A stretch of DNA of 64,000 bases from Kitasatospora xanthocidica (GTDB lineage: Bacteria; Actinomycetota; Actinomycetes; Streptomycetales; Streptomycetaceae): NCBI RefSeq assembly GCF_014656195.1, contig NZ_BNBY01000014.1, positions 136,306-200,305 on the forward strand, read 5' to 3'. The translations under genes were made by a program, and so were the position numbers. This document shows positions 8,737 to 16,594 of this stretch, in pieces. Below the pieces are notes generated by a model. It did not search any database. It was not told where the DNA came from and saw nothing but the letters and a program-made list of their open reading frames with translations. How positions within the stretch are numbered: position 1 is the stretch's first letter; each line of letters begins with the position of its first letter.

Positions 8737-8752
8737 AGTTATACGTATAACT
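8737..8752. promoter_or_regulatory. Perfect 16-bp palindromic operator candidate
   Basis: AGTTATACGTATAACT is an uninterrupted AT-rich palindrome in otherwise GC-rich DNA, in the promoter region of the minus-strand MFS gene. Its form fits TetR- or GntR-type operators. No regulator gene is adjacent. Confidence 0.7.
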
Positions 8753-8875
8753 GCTCGGCGGTCAACCGGGCCTGCGATCCGGACTGATGGGGCGTCAGCT
8801 TCGTTCGTGCCCGGAGTCAAGGTCAGGGGTGACGTGCGGATGCGGAGAGAGTTGGCTCGATCTCAAACAAGTACT

Positions 8876-8905
8876 TTGAACATCTCAAACCTTTACTGCT
8901 AACGT
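8876..8905 (+). promoter_or_regulatory. Sigma-70-type promoter for a leaderless transcript
   Basis: TTGAAC (8876-8881) and TAACGT (8900-8905) are separated by 18 nt. The predicted start point, 6-8 nt after the -10 box, coincides with the ATG at 8913, so the short ORF that follows would have no 5' leader. Confidence 0.6.
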
Positions 8906-8912
8906 ATCGGCC

Positions 8913-9095
8913 ATGACAGCCTCAGACGCACTGCGGACGCACGGCCCGGGCACGCTGCCCGACGCCGCCCGCCCGTGCGCTCTGACCGGCGCCGTGGACC
9001 GTCCGCGCCGTTGTCGCGCCATGAGCTGCACCGCCCCGAGCTGCACCCTCCTGAGCCGCACCGACCTGAGCTGTACCGCGGCGGCACGCCCCTGA
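8913..9095 (+). CDS. Probable leaderless cysteine-codon-containing uORF (60 aa)
   Basis: The reading frame encodes 60 residues with five cysteines (22, 34, 39, 44, 54). The second half is a repeat of a five-residue unit (SCTAP, SCTLL, SRTDL, SCTAA), encoded by four 15-nt DNA repeats. The promoter at 8876-8905 puts the transcription start at or next to the ATG. It ends 98 nt before the DAACS-family transporter. Leaderless Cys-rich uORFs are known in mycobacteria as cysteine-responsive attenuators, and the DAACS family includes the cystine importers TcyP/YdjN, so a regulatory leader peptide is the favoured reading. It could still be a non-functional frame. Confidence 0.5.
   Translation: MTASDALRTHGPGTLPDAARPCALTGAVDRPRRCRAMSCTAPSCTLLSRTDLSCTAAARP
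9024..9083. repeat. Four tandem 15-bp repeats inside the uORF
   Basis: Units begin at 9024, 9039, 9054 and 9069 with the pattern AGCTGCACC plus six variable bases. Three of the four keep a Cys codon (TGC or TGT) at the second triplet. Confidence 0.8.
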
Positions 9096-9193
9096 CCGGG
9101 GGCCCCGACCCTCCCGTCCGGCCCCGCGCCGTGCCGCCCGCTCCACCGCACACCTCACCGTTCAGCAACGCCCTCCCCCGGAGTCGCACCCCC

Positions 9194-10525
9194 ATGTCCA
9201 CAGCGCCCGAGGCGACCTCGTCGCCGTCCGTGCTCGCCCGTATCCGCAAGACACCGTTCTGGGTGCAGATCGTCGCCGGCCTGGTGCTCGGCGTCGGCCT
9301 CGGCTACCTGGCCCGGGCCGCCGACATTTCCTGGCTGGCCACCACCCTGGAGACCATCGGCAAGATCTTCGTCCAACTGCTCAAGCTGGCCGTCCCGCCG
9401 CTGGTGTTCACCGCGATCGTGGTGAGCGTCGCCAACCTGCGCAACGTCACCAACGCGGCCCGGCTGGCCACCCGCACGCTGCTCTGGTTCATGATCACCT
9501 CGCTGATCGCGGTCGCCATCGGCCTGGGCCTGGGCCTGCTGACCAACCCCGGCCGGGGCACCAACCTGAAGACCGAGGGCCTCAAGGCGCTCGACTCCAA
9601 GGGCACCTGGATCGACTTCCTGACCGGGATCTTCCCGACCAACGTCGTCGACGCCTTCGCCAAGGTGAACGTGCTGCAGATCGTCTTCATGGCGGTCGTG
9701 GTCGGCGCGGCGATCATCAAGCTCGGCGCCAAGGCCGAGCCGGTCCTCAAGCTCAGCGAGTCCGTGCTGGAGCTGACCCAGACCGCCCTGTGGTGGGTCA
9801 TCCGGCTCTCCCCGCTCGGCACCCTCGGCCTGATCGGCAAGTCCGTCGCCAAGTACGGCTGGGACCTGCTCAAGCCCTTCGCCACGCTGACCCTCGACAT
9901 CTACGTCGGCTGCGCGCTGGTGCTGTTCGTCGTCTACTCGCTGCTGCTGCGCTTCGCCGCGGGCCTCAACCCGCTGCACTTCTTCAAGGGCGCCTGGCCC
10001 GCGATCCAGCTGGCCTTCGTCTCGCGCTCCTCGGTCGGCACCCTGCCGGTCACCCGCCGCGTCACCGAGCGCCTCGGCGTCCCGAGCGAGTACGCGTCGT
10101 TCTCGGTCCCGTTCGGCGCGACCACCAAGATGGACGGCTGCGCCGCGATCTACCCGGCGATCGCCGCGATCTTCGTCGCCCAGGTCTACAACATCGAGCT
10201 CGGCATCAAGGACTACATCCTGATCGCCTTCGTCTCGGTGGTCGGCTCGGCCGCCACCGCGGGCCTCACCGGCGCGATCGTCATGCTGACGCTCACCCTG
10301 TCCACCCTGGGCCTGCCGCTGGAGGGCGTCGGCCTGCTGCTCGCCATCGACCCGATCCTGGACATGATGCGCACCGCGACCAACGTCGCCGGCCAGGTCC
10401 TGGTGCCGGTCGTGGTCGCCGCGCGGGAGAAGATCCTCGACGTCGCCGCGTACAACAGCCCCTCGGGCGACCTGTACGACACGGACGCCCCGAAGGTCGC
10501 CGTCCAGGGGGCGGCTGCGGCCTGA
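9194..10525 (+). CDS. Dicarboxylate/amino acid:cation symporter (DAACS family)
   Basis: A 443-residue secondary transporter with the glutamate-transporter-homologue fold: N-terminal scaffold helices, HP1 with a Ser-rich tip (SRSSVGTLPVT), TM7 motif TKMDGCAAIYP in place of NMDGT, HP2, and TM8 DPILDMMRTATNVAGQ. In TM8 the residues matching GltPh D390, D394, R397 and N401 are kept, whereas D405 is Gln. The TM7 Asn is Lys and Thr is Cys, so the usual sodium ligands are partly lost. Substrates in this family include C4-dicarboxylates, Glu/Asp and cystine; the GCAAIYP stretch recalls TcyP/YdjN-type proteins. The ATG at 9194 has GGAG 11 nt upstream. Expression is probably coupled to the upstream uORF. 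Confidence 0.85.
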   Translation: MSTAPEATSSPSVLARIRKTPFWVQIVAGLVLGVGLGYLARAADISWLATTLETIGKIFVQLLKLAVPPLVFTAIVVSVANLRNVTNAARLATRTLLWFMITSLIAVAIGLGLGLLTNPGRGTNLKTEGLKALDSKGTWIDFLTGIFPTNVVDAFAKVNVLQIVFMAVVVGAAIIKLGAKAEPVLKLSESVLELTQTALWWVIRLSPLGTLGLIGKSVAKYGWDLLKPFATLTLDIYVGCALVLFVVYSLLLRFAAGLNPLHFFKGAWPAIQLAFVSRSSVGTLPVTRRVTERLGVPSEYASFSVPFGATTKMDGCAAIYPAIAAIFVAQVYNIELGIKDYILIAFVSVVGSAATAGLTGAIVMLTLTLSTLGLPLEGVGLLLAIDPILDMMRTATNVAGQVLVPVVVAAREKILDVAAYNSPSGDLYDTDAPKVAVQGAAAA

Positions 10526-10584
10526 CGGCCTGCTGGTCTCTCGGCCCGCTGAGCTCGGCTCGGTTCCGGCCGACGTGCGGTGAA

Positions 10585-10614
10585 GGGCCCTCTCCCGGTG
10601 ACGGGGGAGGGCCC
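10585..10614 (+). terminator. Terminator of the DAACS transporter
   Basis: GGGCCCTCTCCC (10585-10596) pairs with GGGGGAGGGCCC (10603-10614) with a single G-U pair and a 6-nt loop, 60 nt after the transporter stop. Confidence 0.75.
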
Positions 10615-10682
10615 GTCCGTGTCTCCGTCCGGGCGTGTCCGCGCGGAGACCCGTCCGTGCGGAGACCCGTCCGGAAAAGGCA

Positions 10683-10708
10683 GGGGGCCCACCGAAAGGC
10701 GGGCCCCC
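10683..10708 (-). terminator. Terminator of the cold-shock gene
   Basis: GGGGGCCC (10683-10690) and GGGCCCCC (10701-10708) form an 8-bp GC stem around a GAAA-containing loop, about 90 nt past the cold-shock stop on the minus strand. Confidence 0.6.
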
Positions 10709-10799
10709 TTGGGTACTGCTCTTGTGCTCATGGTGACGGCTGTCGGGAGCCGCCGGTGGACCCGTCGGGGTCCCGAGCGATCAGATCATCAGAGGATGG

Positions 10800-11003
10800 T
10801 CAGACAGCGGTGACGTTCTCCGCCTGCGGGCCCTTCGGGCCCTGGGTGACGTCGAAGGTGACCGTCTGGTTCTCCTCCAGCGAACGGAAGCCGTTCGCGT
10901 TGATGGCGGAGTAGTGAACGAAGACGTCGGGGCCGCCGCCCTCCTGGGCGATGAAGCCGAAGCCCTTCTCAGCGTTGAACCACTTGACGGTTCCCTGAGC
11001 CAT
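10800..11003 (-). CDS. Cold-shock protein (CspA family)
   Basis: A 67-residue single OB-fold nucleic-acid-binding protein of exactly the family length. Both RNA-binding motifs are present: RNP1-type KGFGFIAQ and RNP2-type VFVHYSAI. It opens MAQGTVKWFNAEKGF, with AAGGAG 7 nt before the ATG (11001-11003). It probably acts as an RNA chaperone in the cytoplasm. It lies divergent from mqnA, the same neighbourhood as in other streptomycetes. A hairpin followed by two T-runs lies in its leader (11108-11150), suggesting control at the level of transcript elongation or stability. Confidence 0.95.
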   Translation of the reverse strand: MAQGTVKWFNAEKGFGFIAQEGGGPDVFVHYSAINANGFRSLEENQTVTFDVTQGPKGPQAENVTAV

Positions 11004-11377
11004 GCCGTTCTCCTTGCGATGCGTGTCGGGGACCACACCGTGTGGCTCCCGGTCCGCTGCGCTGATCGCCCTGCCTCCGGAACGAGTCCGAAGTTTTTCG
11101 ATATTGCTGAAAAACTACAAAAAGCCTGCGGTTACATGCTCCGCAGGCTTCAAGTACTGCAAGGGGAATCAAACTGCAACTGAGGGCAACGCTAGCATGC
11201 GGCCGCTGTGACGACCAGAGGTCGCTTTCGGCACGGAAGGCGCGTGTCGTAAGGCCGGGAGCGGGCGCGGAAAGGCGTGTTGGGGGCGCGTGGTGGCGTG
11301 TCGGGCGGCCGGTGCGAGCCGTCGTGAACGGCGGGCATACGCTGCGGGGAGGCGCACGAACAGCAAGGAGCGGCTCA
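11004..11377. other. Divergent intergenic region between the cold-shock gene and mqnA
   Basis: This 374-nt stretch holds the cold-shock leader hairpin and the promoters of both genes. The part around 11090-11200 is clearly more AT-rich than the surroundings. I could not assign -35/-10 boxes with confidence on either strand. Confidence 0.6.
11108..11150 (-). promoter_or_regulatory. Terminator-like hairpin with T-tracts in the cold-shock leader
   Basis: On the minus strand a 10-bp perfect stem (AAGCCTGCGG at 11122-11131 against 11141-11150, 9-nt loop) is followed by TTTTTGTAGTTTTTC, about 105 nt upstream of the cold-shock ATG. A U-rich run after a hairpin is rare in this DNA. It could be an attenuator, a cold-responsive RNA element or a read-through stop for upstream minus-strand transcription. 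Confidence 0.5.
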
Positions 11378-12307
11378 GTGGCAGCACCGGACGCACAAAC
11401 ACCGGACGCGCGAACGCGGGAGCCCCGGAACACCCCGGCCGGGGAGAACACGCCGGTCAGGCCCAGGGTCGGCCATATTCAGTTCCTGAACTGCGTGCCC
11501 CTCTACTGGGGACTCGCCAGGACCGGCAATCTGCTCGATCTGGACCTCACCAAGGACACCCCGGAGAAGCTGAGCGACCAGCTCGTCGACGGCGGCCTGG
11601 ACATCGGGCCGATCACCTGCGTGGAGTACCTCCGCAACGCCGATGACCTGCTGGTCCTTCCCGACATCGCGGTCGGCAGCGACGGTCCGGTGATGTCCTG
11701 CCTGATCGTGAGCAAGGTGCCGCTCGCCGACCTCGACGGCCGCCGGGTCGCCCTCGGCTCCACCAGCCGTACCTCGGTCCGGCTCGCCCGGCTGCTCCTG
11801 GAGGAGCGCGAGGGCGTGCGCCCGGAGTACTTCAGCTGCCCGCCGGATCTCAGTGCGATGCTCGCTGAGGCCGACGCCGCCGTCCTGATCGGCGACCCGG
11901 CGCTGCGCGCCTACCTCGGGCAGGCCGCCGATCTCGGGCTGACCGTCCACGACCTCGGTGAGATGTGGAAGGAGTGGACCGGCCTGCCGTTCGTCTTCGC
12001 GGTCTGGGCGGTGCGCCGGGAGTTCGCCGAGCGCCGTCCGGAGCTGACCGCGGCGGTGCACCGGGCCTTCCTGGAGTCCCGCGACCTGTCGCTGGTGGAG
12101 GCCGCCAAGGTCGCCGAGCAGGCCGCCCGCTGGGAGGCCTTCGGGGCGGACGTGCTGGAGCGGTACTTCAGCGAGGCGCTCGACTTCTCGCTCGGCGAGC
12201 GGCAGCTCGCGGGCGTCGCCGAGTTCGCCCGACGGGTCGCGCACGACAGCGGCTTCGCGCCGGACGTGGCGGTGCGGCTGCTGGAGCCGGCGGAGCTGCC
12301 GCTGTAG
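11378..12307 (+). CDS. mqnA: Chorismate dehydratase, futalosine menaquinone pathway
   Basis: A 309-residue cytosolic enzyme with a periplasmic-binding-protein-like fold that removes water from chorismate to give 3-(1-carboxyvinyloxy)benzoate, the first step of the futalosine route to menaquinone. Diagnostic segments are VGHIQFLNCVPLYWGL, the LDIGPITCVEYLRN strand-loop, GSTSRTSVRLARLLL and the VLIGDPAL motif. The GTG at 11378 has AAGGAG 7 nt upstream; the first 27 residues are a Pro/Thr/Arg-rich head. mqnC, menG and a MenJ-like gene follow within 8 kb. Confidence 0.95.
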   Translation: MAAPDAQTPDARTREPRNTPAGENTPVRPRVGHIQFLNCVPLYWGLARTGNLLDLDLTKDTPEKLSDQLVDGGLDIGPITCVEYLRNADDLLVLPDIAVGSDGPVMSCLIVSKVPLADLDGRRVALGSTSRTSVRLARLLLEEREGVRPEYFSCPPDLSAMLAEADAAVLIGDPALRAYLGQAADLGLTVHDLGEMWKEWTGLPFVFAVWAVRREFAERRPELTAAVHRAFLESRDLSLVEAAKVAEQAARWEAFGADVLERYFSEALDFSLGERQLAGVAEFARRVAHDSGFAPDVAVRLLEPAELPL

Positions 12308-12632
12308 GCGGGAGCGGTTGCCGGTTGCCGGTTGGCGGTGGTGGTGTTCGCGGCCGCGGCCGCGGCGTCGGCGGTGCCGGTGTGCCGGTGTGCCGGTGGT
12401 TGGTGGTCGGCGTCGGTGTTCGCGGCCGTGGCGGTAGCTGTGCGGGCGGTGCCGTCGGGGCCCGGGTGAGCGGTGCGGCGGTCCCGTCGGTGGGCCGGAC
12501 GGGGGCGGGCCGGTACGGTCTGCTCCCGAGGCGCGTCCGGCGGTGGCCCGCGGGAGGCGCCCCGGCGGCGGCGCACGCGGCCGGGCACCCGCCCGGGGAC
12601 GCGCGTGCGCGTGCGAGGGGAGCGTGCGGGGC
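12308..12632. other. GT-rich low-complexity gap before the kinase
   Basis: The first 180 nt consist of short GGTTGCC, GGTGTGCC and GCGGCC reiterations without a credible frame. The remainder is in frame with the kinase but Arg/Pro-rich, and is judged non-coding. No promoter could be assigned. Confidence 0.5.
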
Positions 12633-14330
12633 ATGCGGGCACTGGGGTCGGACGACCCGCGCCAGGTGGGCGCCTACCGGCTGTTGCGGCGGCTCGGCTC
12701 GGGCGGGATGGGCCGGGTCTACCTCGGGCGGACCGCGGGCGGGCGCACCGTCGCGGTGAAGGTGGTGCGCCCGGAGCTGGCGGACGACGCCGAGTTCCGC
12801 GCCCGGTTCCGGCAGGAGGTGACCGCGGCCCGGCGGGTCGGCGGCACCTGGACGGCGCCGGTCCTGGACGCGGACACCGAGGGCGAGCAGCCCTGGGTCG
12901 CCACCGGCTACGTGGCGGGCCCCGCGCTCACCGTGGCCGTCCAGGAGTACGGGCCGCTGCCCGAACCGGCCGTCCGGGCCCTCGGGGTCGGGCTCGCCGG
13001 GGCGCTCGCCCACGTGCACGGACTCGACCTGGTGCACCGCGACGTCAAGCCGTCCAACGTGCTGCTGACCCTGGACGGGCCGCGGCTGATCGACTTCGGG
13101 ATCGCCCGGGCGCTGGACGCGGCCAGCGGCCTCACTCGTTCGGGTTATGTGGTCGGCTCGCCGGGCTTCATGTCACCCGAGCAGGCGAACGGACAGCCGG
13201 TCGGCCCGGCCGGGGACGTCTTCTCGCTCGGCGCGGTGCTGGCCTTCGCCGCCACCGGCGTGCACCCCTTCGGGGAGGGGGTCAGCGCGGCCGTCCTGCT
13301 CTACCGGGTGCTGCACGAGGAACCGGACGTGGCCGGGCTGCCCGAGCGGCTGCGGCCGGTCGTCCTCGACTGCCTCGCCAAGGACCCGGCCGCCCGGCCC
13401 ACCCCGCGGCAGCTGGCCGCCAGGCTGGACCCGGAGGGCGTGGGCACCGCCCGGCTCTGGGCCTTCCTGCCGCCCGCGCTGGCGGCGGGGGTGGGACGCG
13501 GCGCGGTGGAACTGCTGGACCTGGAGGACGAGCCGGAGGGCGCGTCCTCGGCCGAGGCGTCCCCGGCCGAGGGGGAGGAGCCGGTGCCGACTCCGACCTA
13601 CGCGCCCCGGGGCTACTACCCGCCGGAGTGGACGAAGCCGCCGAAGCCCGTCAGTCCGTGGAAGCGGCCGGTCGGGCTCGCGACGGCGGCGGTGCTGGCG
13701 CTCGCGCTGCTCGGGGGCGCGGGGTACGGGCTGTACGAGTGGTGGCACCGGCCCGGTGCCGGTCCGGTGGTGTCGGGGCCGACCGGGGCGACCGGGGGTC
13801 CGCTGCCGGTTCCGTCCGTGGACCCGGGCGACGCCGTCGCCTCGCCGGGGGCCTTCGTTCCGGGCGGTCCGTCCGCGTCCGGTTCGGCTTCCGGTGCCGC
13901 TTCTCCGTCCGGGGCCGCCTCGGCCGCGTCCTCGCCGTCCGCGACGGGCGGGCCGAACGCGGTGCCGGCCGCGTTCCTCGGCACCTGGAGCGGGGACATG
14001 GTCACCGACAAGGGCCTGCCCGGCGGCACCACCACGATCACCGTCCGCCCGTCGGCGGTCGGCCAGGAGGCCACCTCCAGCCGCAACGGCGTCTCCGGGC
14101 TGATCCCGATCAGCTGCGAGGGCGCCTGGACGCTCACCTCGGTCTCCGACACCAAGCTGGTGTTCCGGTCCCGGCTGGTCCGCTCCTCCATCCCCGGGGC
14201 CTGCACCGGCGGCGCCAACGCGGAGACGCTCACCCTGCAGTCCGACGGGACGGTCCGGTTCACCTCCGCCGACCCGCCCGGCGGAAACCCGGCCGGGACC
14301 CTGCGCAAGGTGAACGGGGCGGCGGGCTGA
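12633..14330 (+). CDS. Receptor-type Ser/Thr protein kinase (PknB-like)
   Basis: A 565-residue Hanks-type kinase. The cytoplasmic catalytic domain (about 14-265) has the P-loop RLGSGGMGRVYLG (20-32), Lys43, HRDVKPSN with catalytic Asp137, DFG at 154-156, GSPGFMSPEQA and the conserved Asp of DVFSLG, so it should be active. A Pro/Glu-rich juxtamembrane segment leads to one TM helix (about 346-366). The outer part is a Ser/Ala/Gly linker and a C-terminal domain of about 110 residues with two cysteines (SCEGAW, GACTGG) that matches no sensor domain I recognise (no PASTA). The start chosen is the ATG at 12633 with GAGGGGAG upstream. Its position between mqnA and mqnC recurs in streptomycetes, but a link to quinone synthesis is unproven. 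Confidence 0.9.
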   Translation: MRALGSDDPRQVGAYRLLRRLGSGGMGRVYLGRTAGGRTVAVKVVRPELADDAEFRARFRQEVTAARRVGGTWTAPVLDADTEGEQPWVATGYVAGPALTVAVQEYGPLPEPAVRALGVGLAGALAHVHGLDLVHRDVKPSNVLLTLDGPRLIDFGIARALDAASGLTRSGYVVGSPGFMSPEQANGQPVGPAGDVFSLGAVLAFAATGVHPFGEGVSAAVLLYRVLHEEPDVAGLPERLRPVVLDCLAKDPAARPTPRQLAARLDPEGVGTARLWAFLPPALAAGVGRGAVELLDLEDEPEGASSAEASPAEGEEPVPTPTYAPRGYYPPEWTKPPKPVSPWKRPVGLATAAVLALALLGGAGYGLYEWWHRPGAGPVVSGPTGATGGPLPVPSVDPGDAVASPGAFVPGGPSASGSASGAASPSGAASAASSPSATGGPNAVPAAFLGTWSGDMVTDKGLPGGTTTITVRPSAVGQEATSSRNGVSGLIPISCEGAWTLTSVSDTKLVFRSRLVRSSIPGACTGGANAETLTLQSDGTVRFTSADPPGGNPAGTLRKVNGAAG

Positions 14331-14425
14331 AGACGTCGGCTGAGTCGGCTGAGGACGTCCGAAAGGCCTGGCGTAGGCTGGTTCGGCCGTACCCCAGTAG
14401 CACTTGAGAGAGAGAAGGCCGCCAG

Positions 14426-15646
14426 GTGACCGAGCTCGCAGCGACCACCCTCGATGCGTCCAGCACCGACCTGCAGGCCGTGCTCGACCGGGCCGCCGCC
14501 GGCGGCCGGATCACCCCGGAGGAGGCGCTCGAGCTCTACCGCTCGGCGCCGCTGCACGCGCTCGGCTCCGCCGCCGACGCGGTGCGCCGCCGTCGCTACG
14601 CCGGTACCGAGCACATCGCGACGTACATCATCGAGCGCAACATCAACTACACGAACGTCTGTGTGACGGCGTGCAAGTTCTGCGCCTTCTACGTGCCGCC
14701 GAAGAGCGACAAGGGCTGGTCCCGCGAGCTCGACGAGATCCTGCGCCGCTGCGCGGAGACCGTCGAGCTGGGCGGCACCCAGATCATGTTCCAGGGCGGC
14801 CACCACCCGGACTACGGTGTGGAGTACTACGAGCGCGCGTTCTCGGCGATCAAGGCCGACTTCCCGCAGCTGGTGATCCACTCGCTGGGCGCCTCCGAGG
14901 TCGAGCACATGTCCCGGATCTCGGGCGTCTCCGTCGAGGAGGCCATCACCCGGATCCACAAGGCGGGCCTGGACTCCTTCGCCGGAGCCGGCGCCGAGCT
15001 GCTCCCGGAGCGCCCGCGCAAGGCGATCGCCCCGCTGAAGGAGTCCGGCGAGCGCTGGCTGGAGATCATGGAGGTCGCGCACGGCCTCGGCGTGGAGTCC
15101 ACCTCCACCATGCTGATGGGCACCGGTGAGACCAACGCCGAGCGGATCGAGCACCTGCGGATGATCCGCGAGGTGCAGGACCGCACCGGCGGCTTCCGGG
15201 CCTTCATCCCGTACACCTACCAGCCGCAGAACAACCACCTGAAGGGCTCGACCCAGGCCACCGTCTTCGAGTACCTGCGGATGATCTCCATCGCCCGCCT
15301 GTTCCTCGACAACATCGCCCACATCCAGGGCTCCTGGCTCACCACCGGCAAGGAGGCCGGCCAGCTGTCGCTGCACTACGGCGCGGACGACCTCGGCTCG
15401 GTCATGCTGGAGGAGAACGTCGTCTCGGCGGCCGGCGCCAAGCACCGCTCCAACCTCACCGAGCTGATCCACCTGATCCGGGCCGCCGACCGCGTGCCGG
15501 CGCAGCGCTCGACCACCTACCAGCACCTGCGGGTGCTGGACGACCCGGCCAACGACCCGGTCGACCCGCGGGTCGCCTCGCACATCGCCTCCACGGCGAT
15601 CGAGGGCGGCACCGCGCACCCCGAGCTGAAGATCCTGGACAACTGA
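14426..15646 (+). CDS. mqnC: Cyclic dehypoxanthine futalosine synthase (radical SAM)
   Basis: A 406-residue radical SAM enzyme that cyclises dehypoxanthine futalosine, a middle step of the futalosine menaquinone pathway. The 4Fe-4S ligands are Cys79, Cys83 and Cys86 in CVTACKFC (CX3CX2C). Other hallmarks are IIERNINYTNVC, GTQIMFQGGHHPDYG, SLGASEVEHMS and the C-terminal ITEL-type segment EENVVSAAGAKHRSNLTEL. The GTG at 14426 follows AGAGAGAAGG. It is followed 16 nt later by the amidohydrolase-like gene, probably in the same transcript. Confidence 0.95.
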   Translation: MTELAATTLDASSTDLQAVLDRAAAGGRITPEEALELYRSAPLHALGSAADAVRRRRYAGTEHIATYIIERNINYTNVCVTACKFCAFYVPPKSDKGWSRELDEILRRCAETVELGGTQIMFQGGHHPDYGVEYYERAFSAIKADFPQLVIHSLGASEVEHMSRISGVSVEEAITRIHKAGLDSFAGAGAELLPERPRKAIAPLKESGERWLEIMEVAHGLGVESTSTMLMGTGETNAERIEHLRMIREVQDRTGGFRAFIPYTYQPQNNHLKGSTQATVFEYLRMISIARLFLDNIAHIQGSWLTTGKEAGQLSLHYGADDLGSVMLEENVVSAAGAKHRSNLTELIHLIRAADRVPAQRSTTYQHLRVLDDPANDPVDPRVASHIASTAIEGGTAHPELKILDN

Positions 15647-15662
15647 GCACGCTCGCCGCGCC

Positions 15663-16334
15663 GTGCTGACCCTGCACCGGGCCGCGTTCGTGCTGCCCGA
15701 CCCCGCCGATCCCACCGCCCCGCCCATCCCGGACGGGGCGGTGGTGGTGCGCGGCGACCGCGTCGAGGCGGTCGGACCGTACGGCGAACTCGCCGCGGCG
15801 CACCCCGGGGCGCGGGTGCGGGACTGGGGCCGGGCAGTGCTCGCACCCGGGCTGCGCAATCCGTACGGGCACTGGCTGCTGGAACGCGCGTACCACCCGG
15901 ATCCGCGGGAGGAGATCGGCGTCGAGCCGGTGGCCGACGGGCTGGCCGGGTCCACGGACGAGGCGCGCTGCGGGGCGAGCGCGCGGCGCGGACTGCAGCG
16001 GATGCTCGGGTTCGGGGTGACGGCGGTGAACGGGCCGTTCGAGCGGGCTTCGGTTCGGACGGCGGTGGCGCGGTCGGGGGTGGCGGGGCTGGCGGGTTCT
16101 GGGGGTGCTGGAGGTTCTGCGGGTTCCGTGGGGGTTTCGGGCTCCGAGGGCGCGGGGCCGTTGGACCCGCTGGCCGTGCTGCCGTTCGCGGAGGCCGTGT
16201 ACGGGCGGGTGGCGGCCGGTGGCCGGGCGGACTTCGCGGTGTTCGCGGCCGCGGCCGAGGGGCGCGCCGAACCGGCGTCGGGCGGGTGCCTGGCCACGGT
16301 GCTGGGCGGGCGGTTGGTGTACCGCCGGCGCTGA
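15663..16334 (+). CDS. Degenerate amidohydrolase (imidazolonepropionase)-like protein
   Basis: A 223-residue protein with a GTG start 16 nt after mqnC. The start resembles the small beta-domain of amidohydrolases (GAVVVRGDRVEAVGPYGEL), and the end has the matching return strands (GGRADFAVF, GGCLATVLGGRLVY). The TIM-barrel core is nearly absent: where active enzymes have PGL(I/V)DxHxH, this one reads PGLRNPYGHWL, and no other metal ligands are visible. It is about half normal length and should be catalytically inactive. Residues 136-163 are Gly/Ser/Ala low complexity. The constant position after mqnC suggests a role with the quinone enzymes, perhaps binding an intermediate. Confidence 0.7.
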   Translation: MLTLHRAAFVLPDPADPTAPPIPDGAVVVRGDRVEAVGPYGELAAAHPGARVRDWGRAVLAPGLRNPYGHWLLERAYHPDPREEIGVEPVADGLAGSTDEARCGASARRGLQRMLGFGVTAVNGPFERASVRTAVARSGVAGLAGSGGAGGSAGSVGVSGSEGAGPLDPLAVLPFAEAVYGRVAAGGRADFAVFAAAAEGRAEPASGGCLATVLGGRLVYRRR

Positions 16335-16594
16335 GCGGACCGGCCGGGAACGGCGGCGCCGGTGTGACGTACTCATCAGTAGCCGGATTCCCTTGCGGTG
16401 CACCGGACTTCCTTCGTGTGCACCCGAACTCCGGTGCCGGTGGCCGGTAGTGATTGTCCCTTCGCCGTGACCTGAGGGCCCGCCAGCGGATACGATCCCG
16501 GACAGCTCACTCCGTACCCTCACCACACCACCGCCCGCCCCCGCGGGCGGCGGGGCCGCGTCCCCGGCCCCGAAGGCAAGCCAGGACAGGAACC

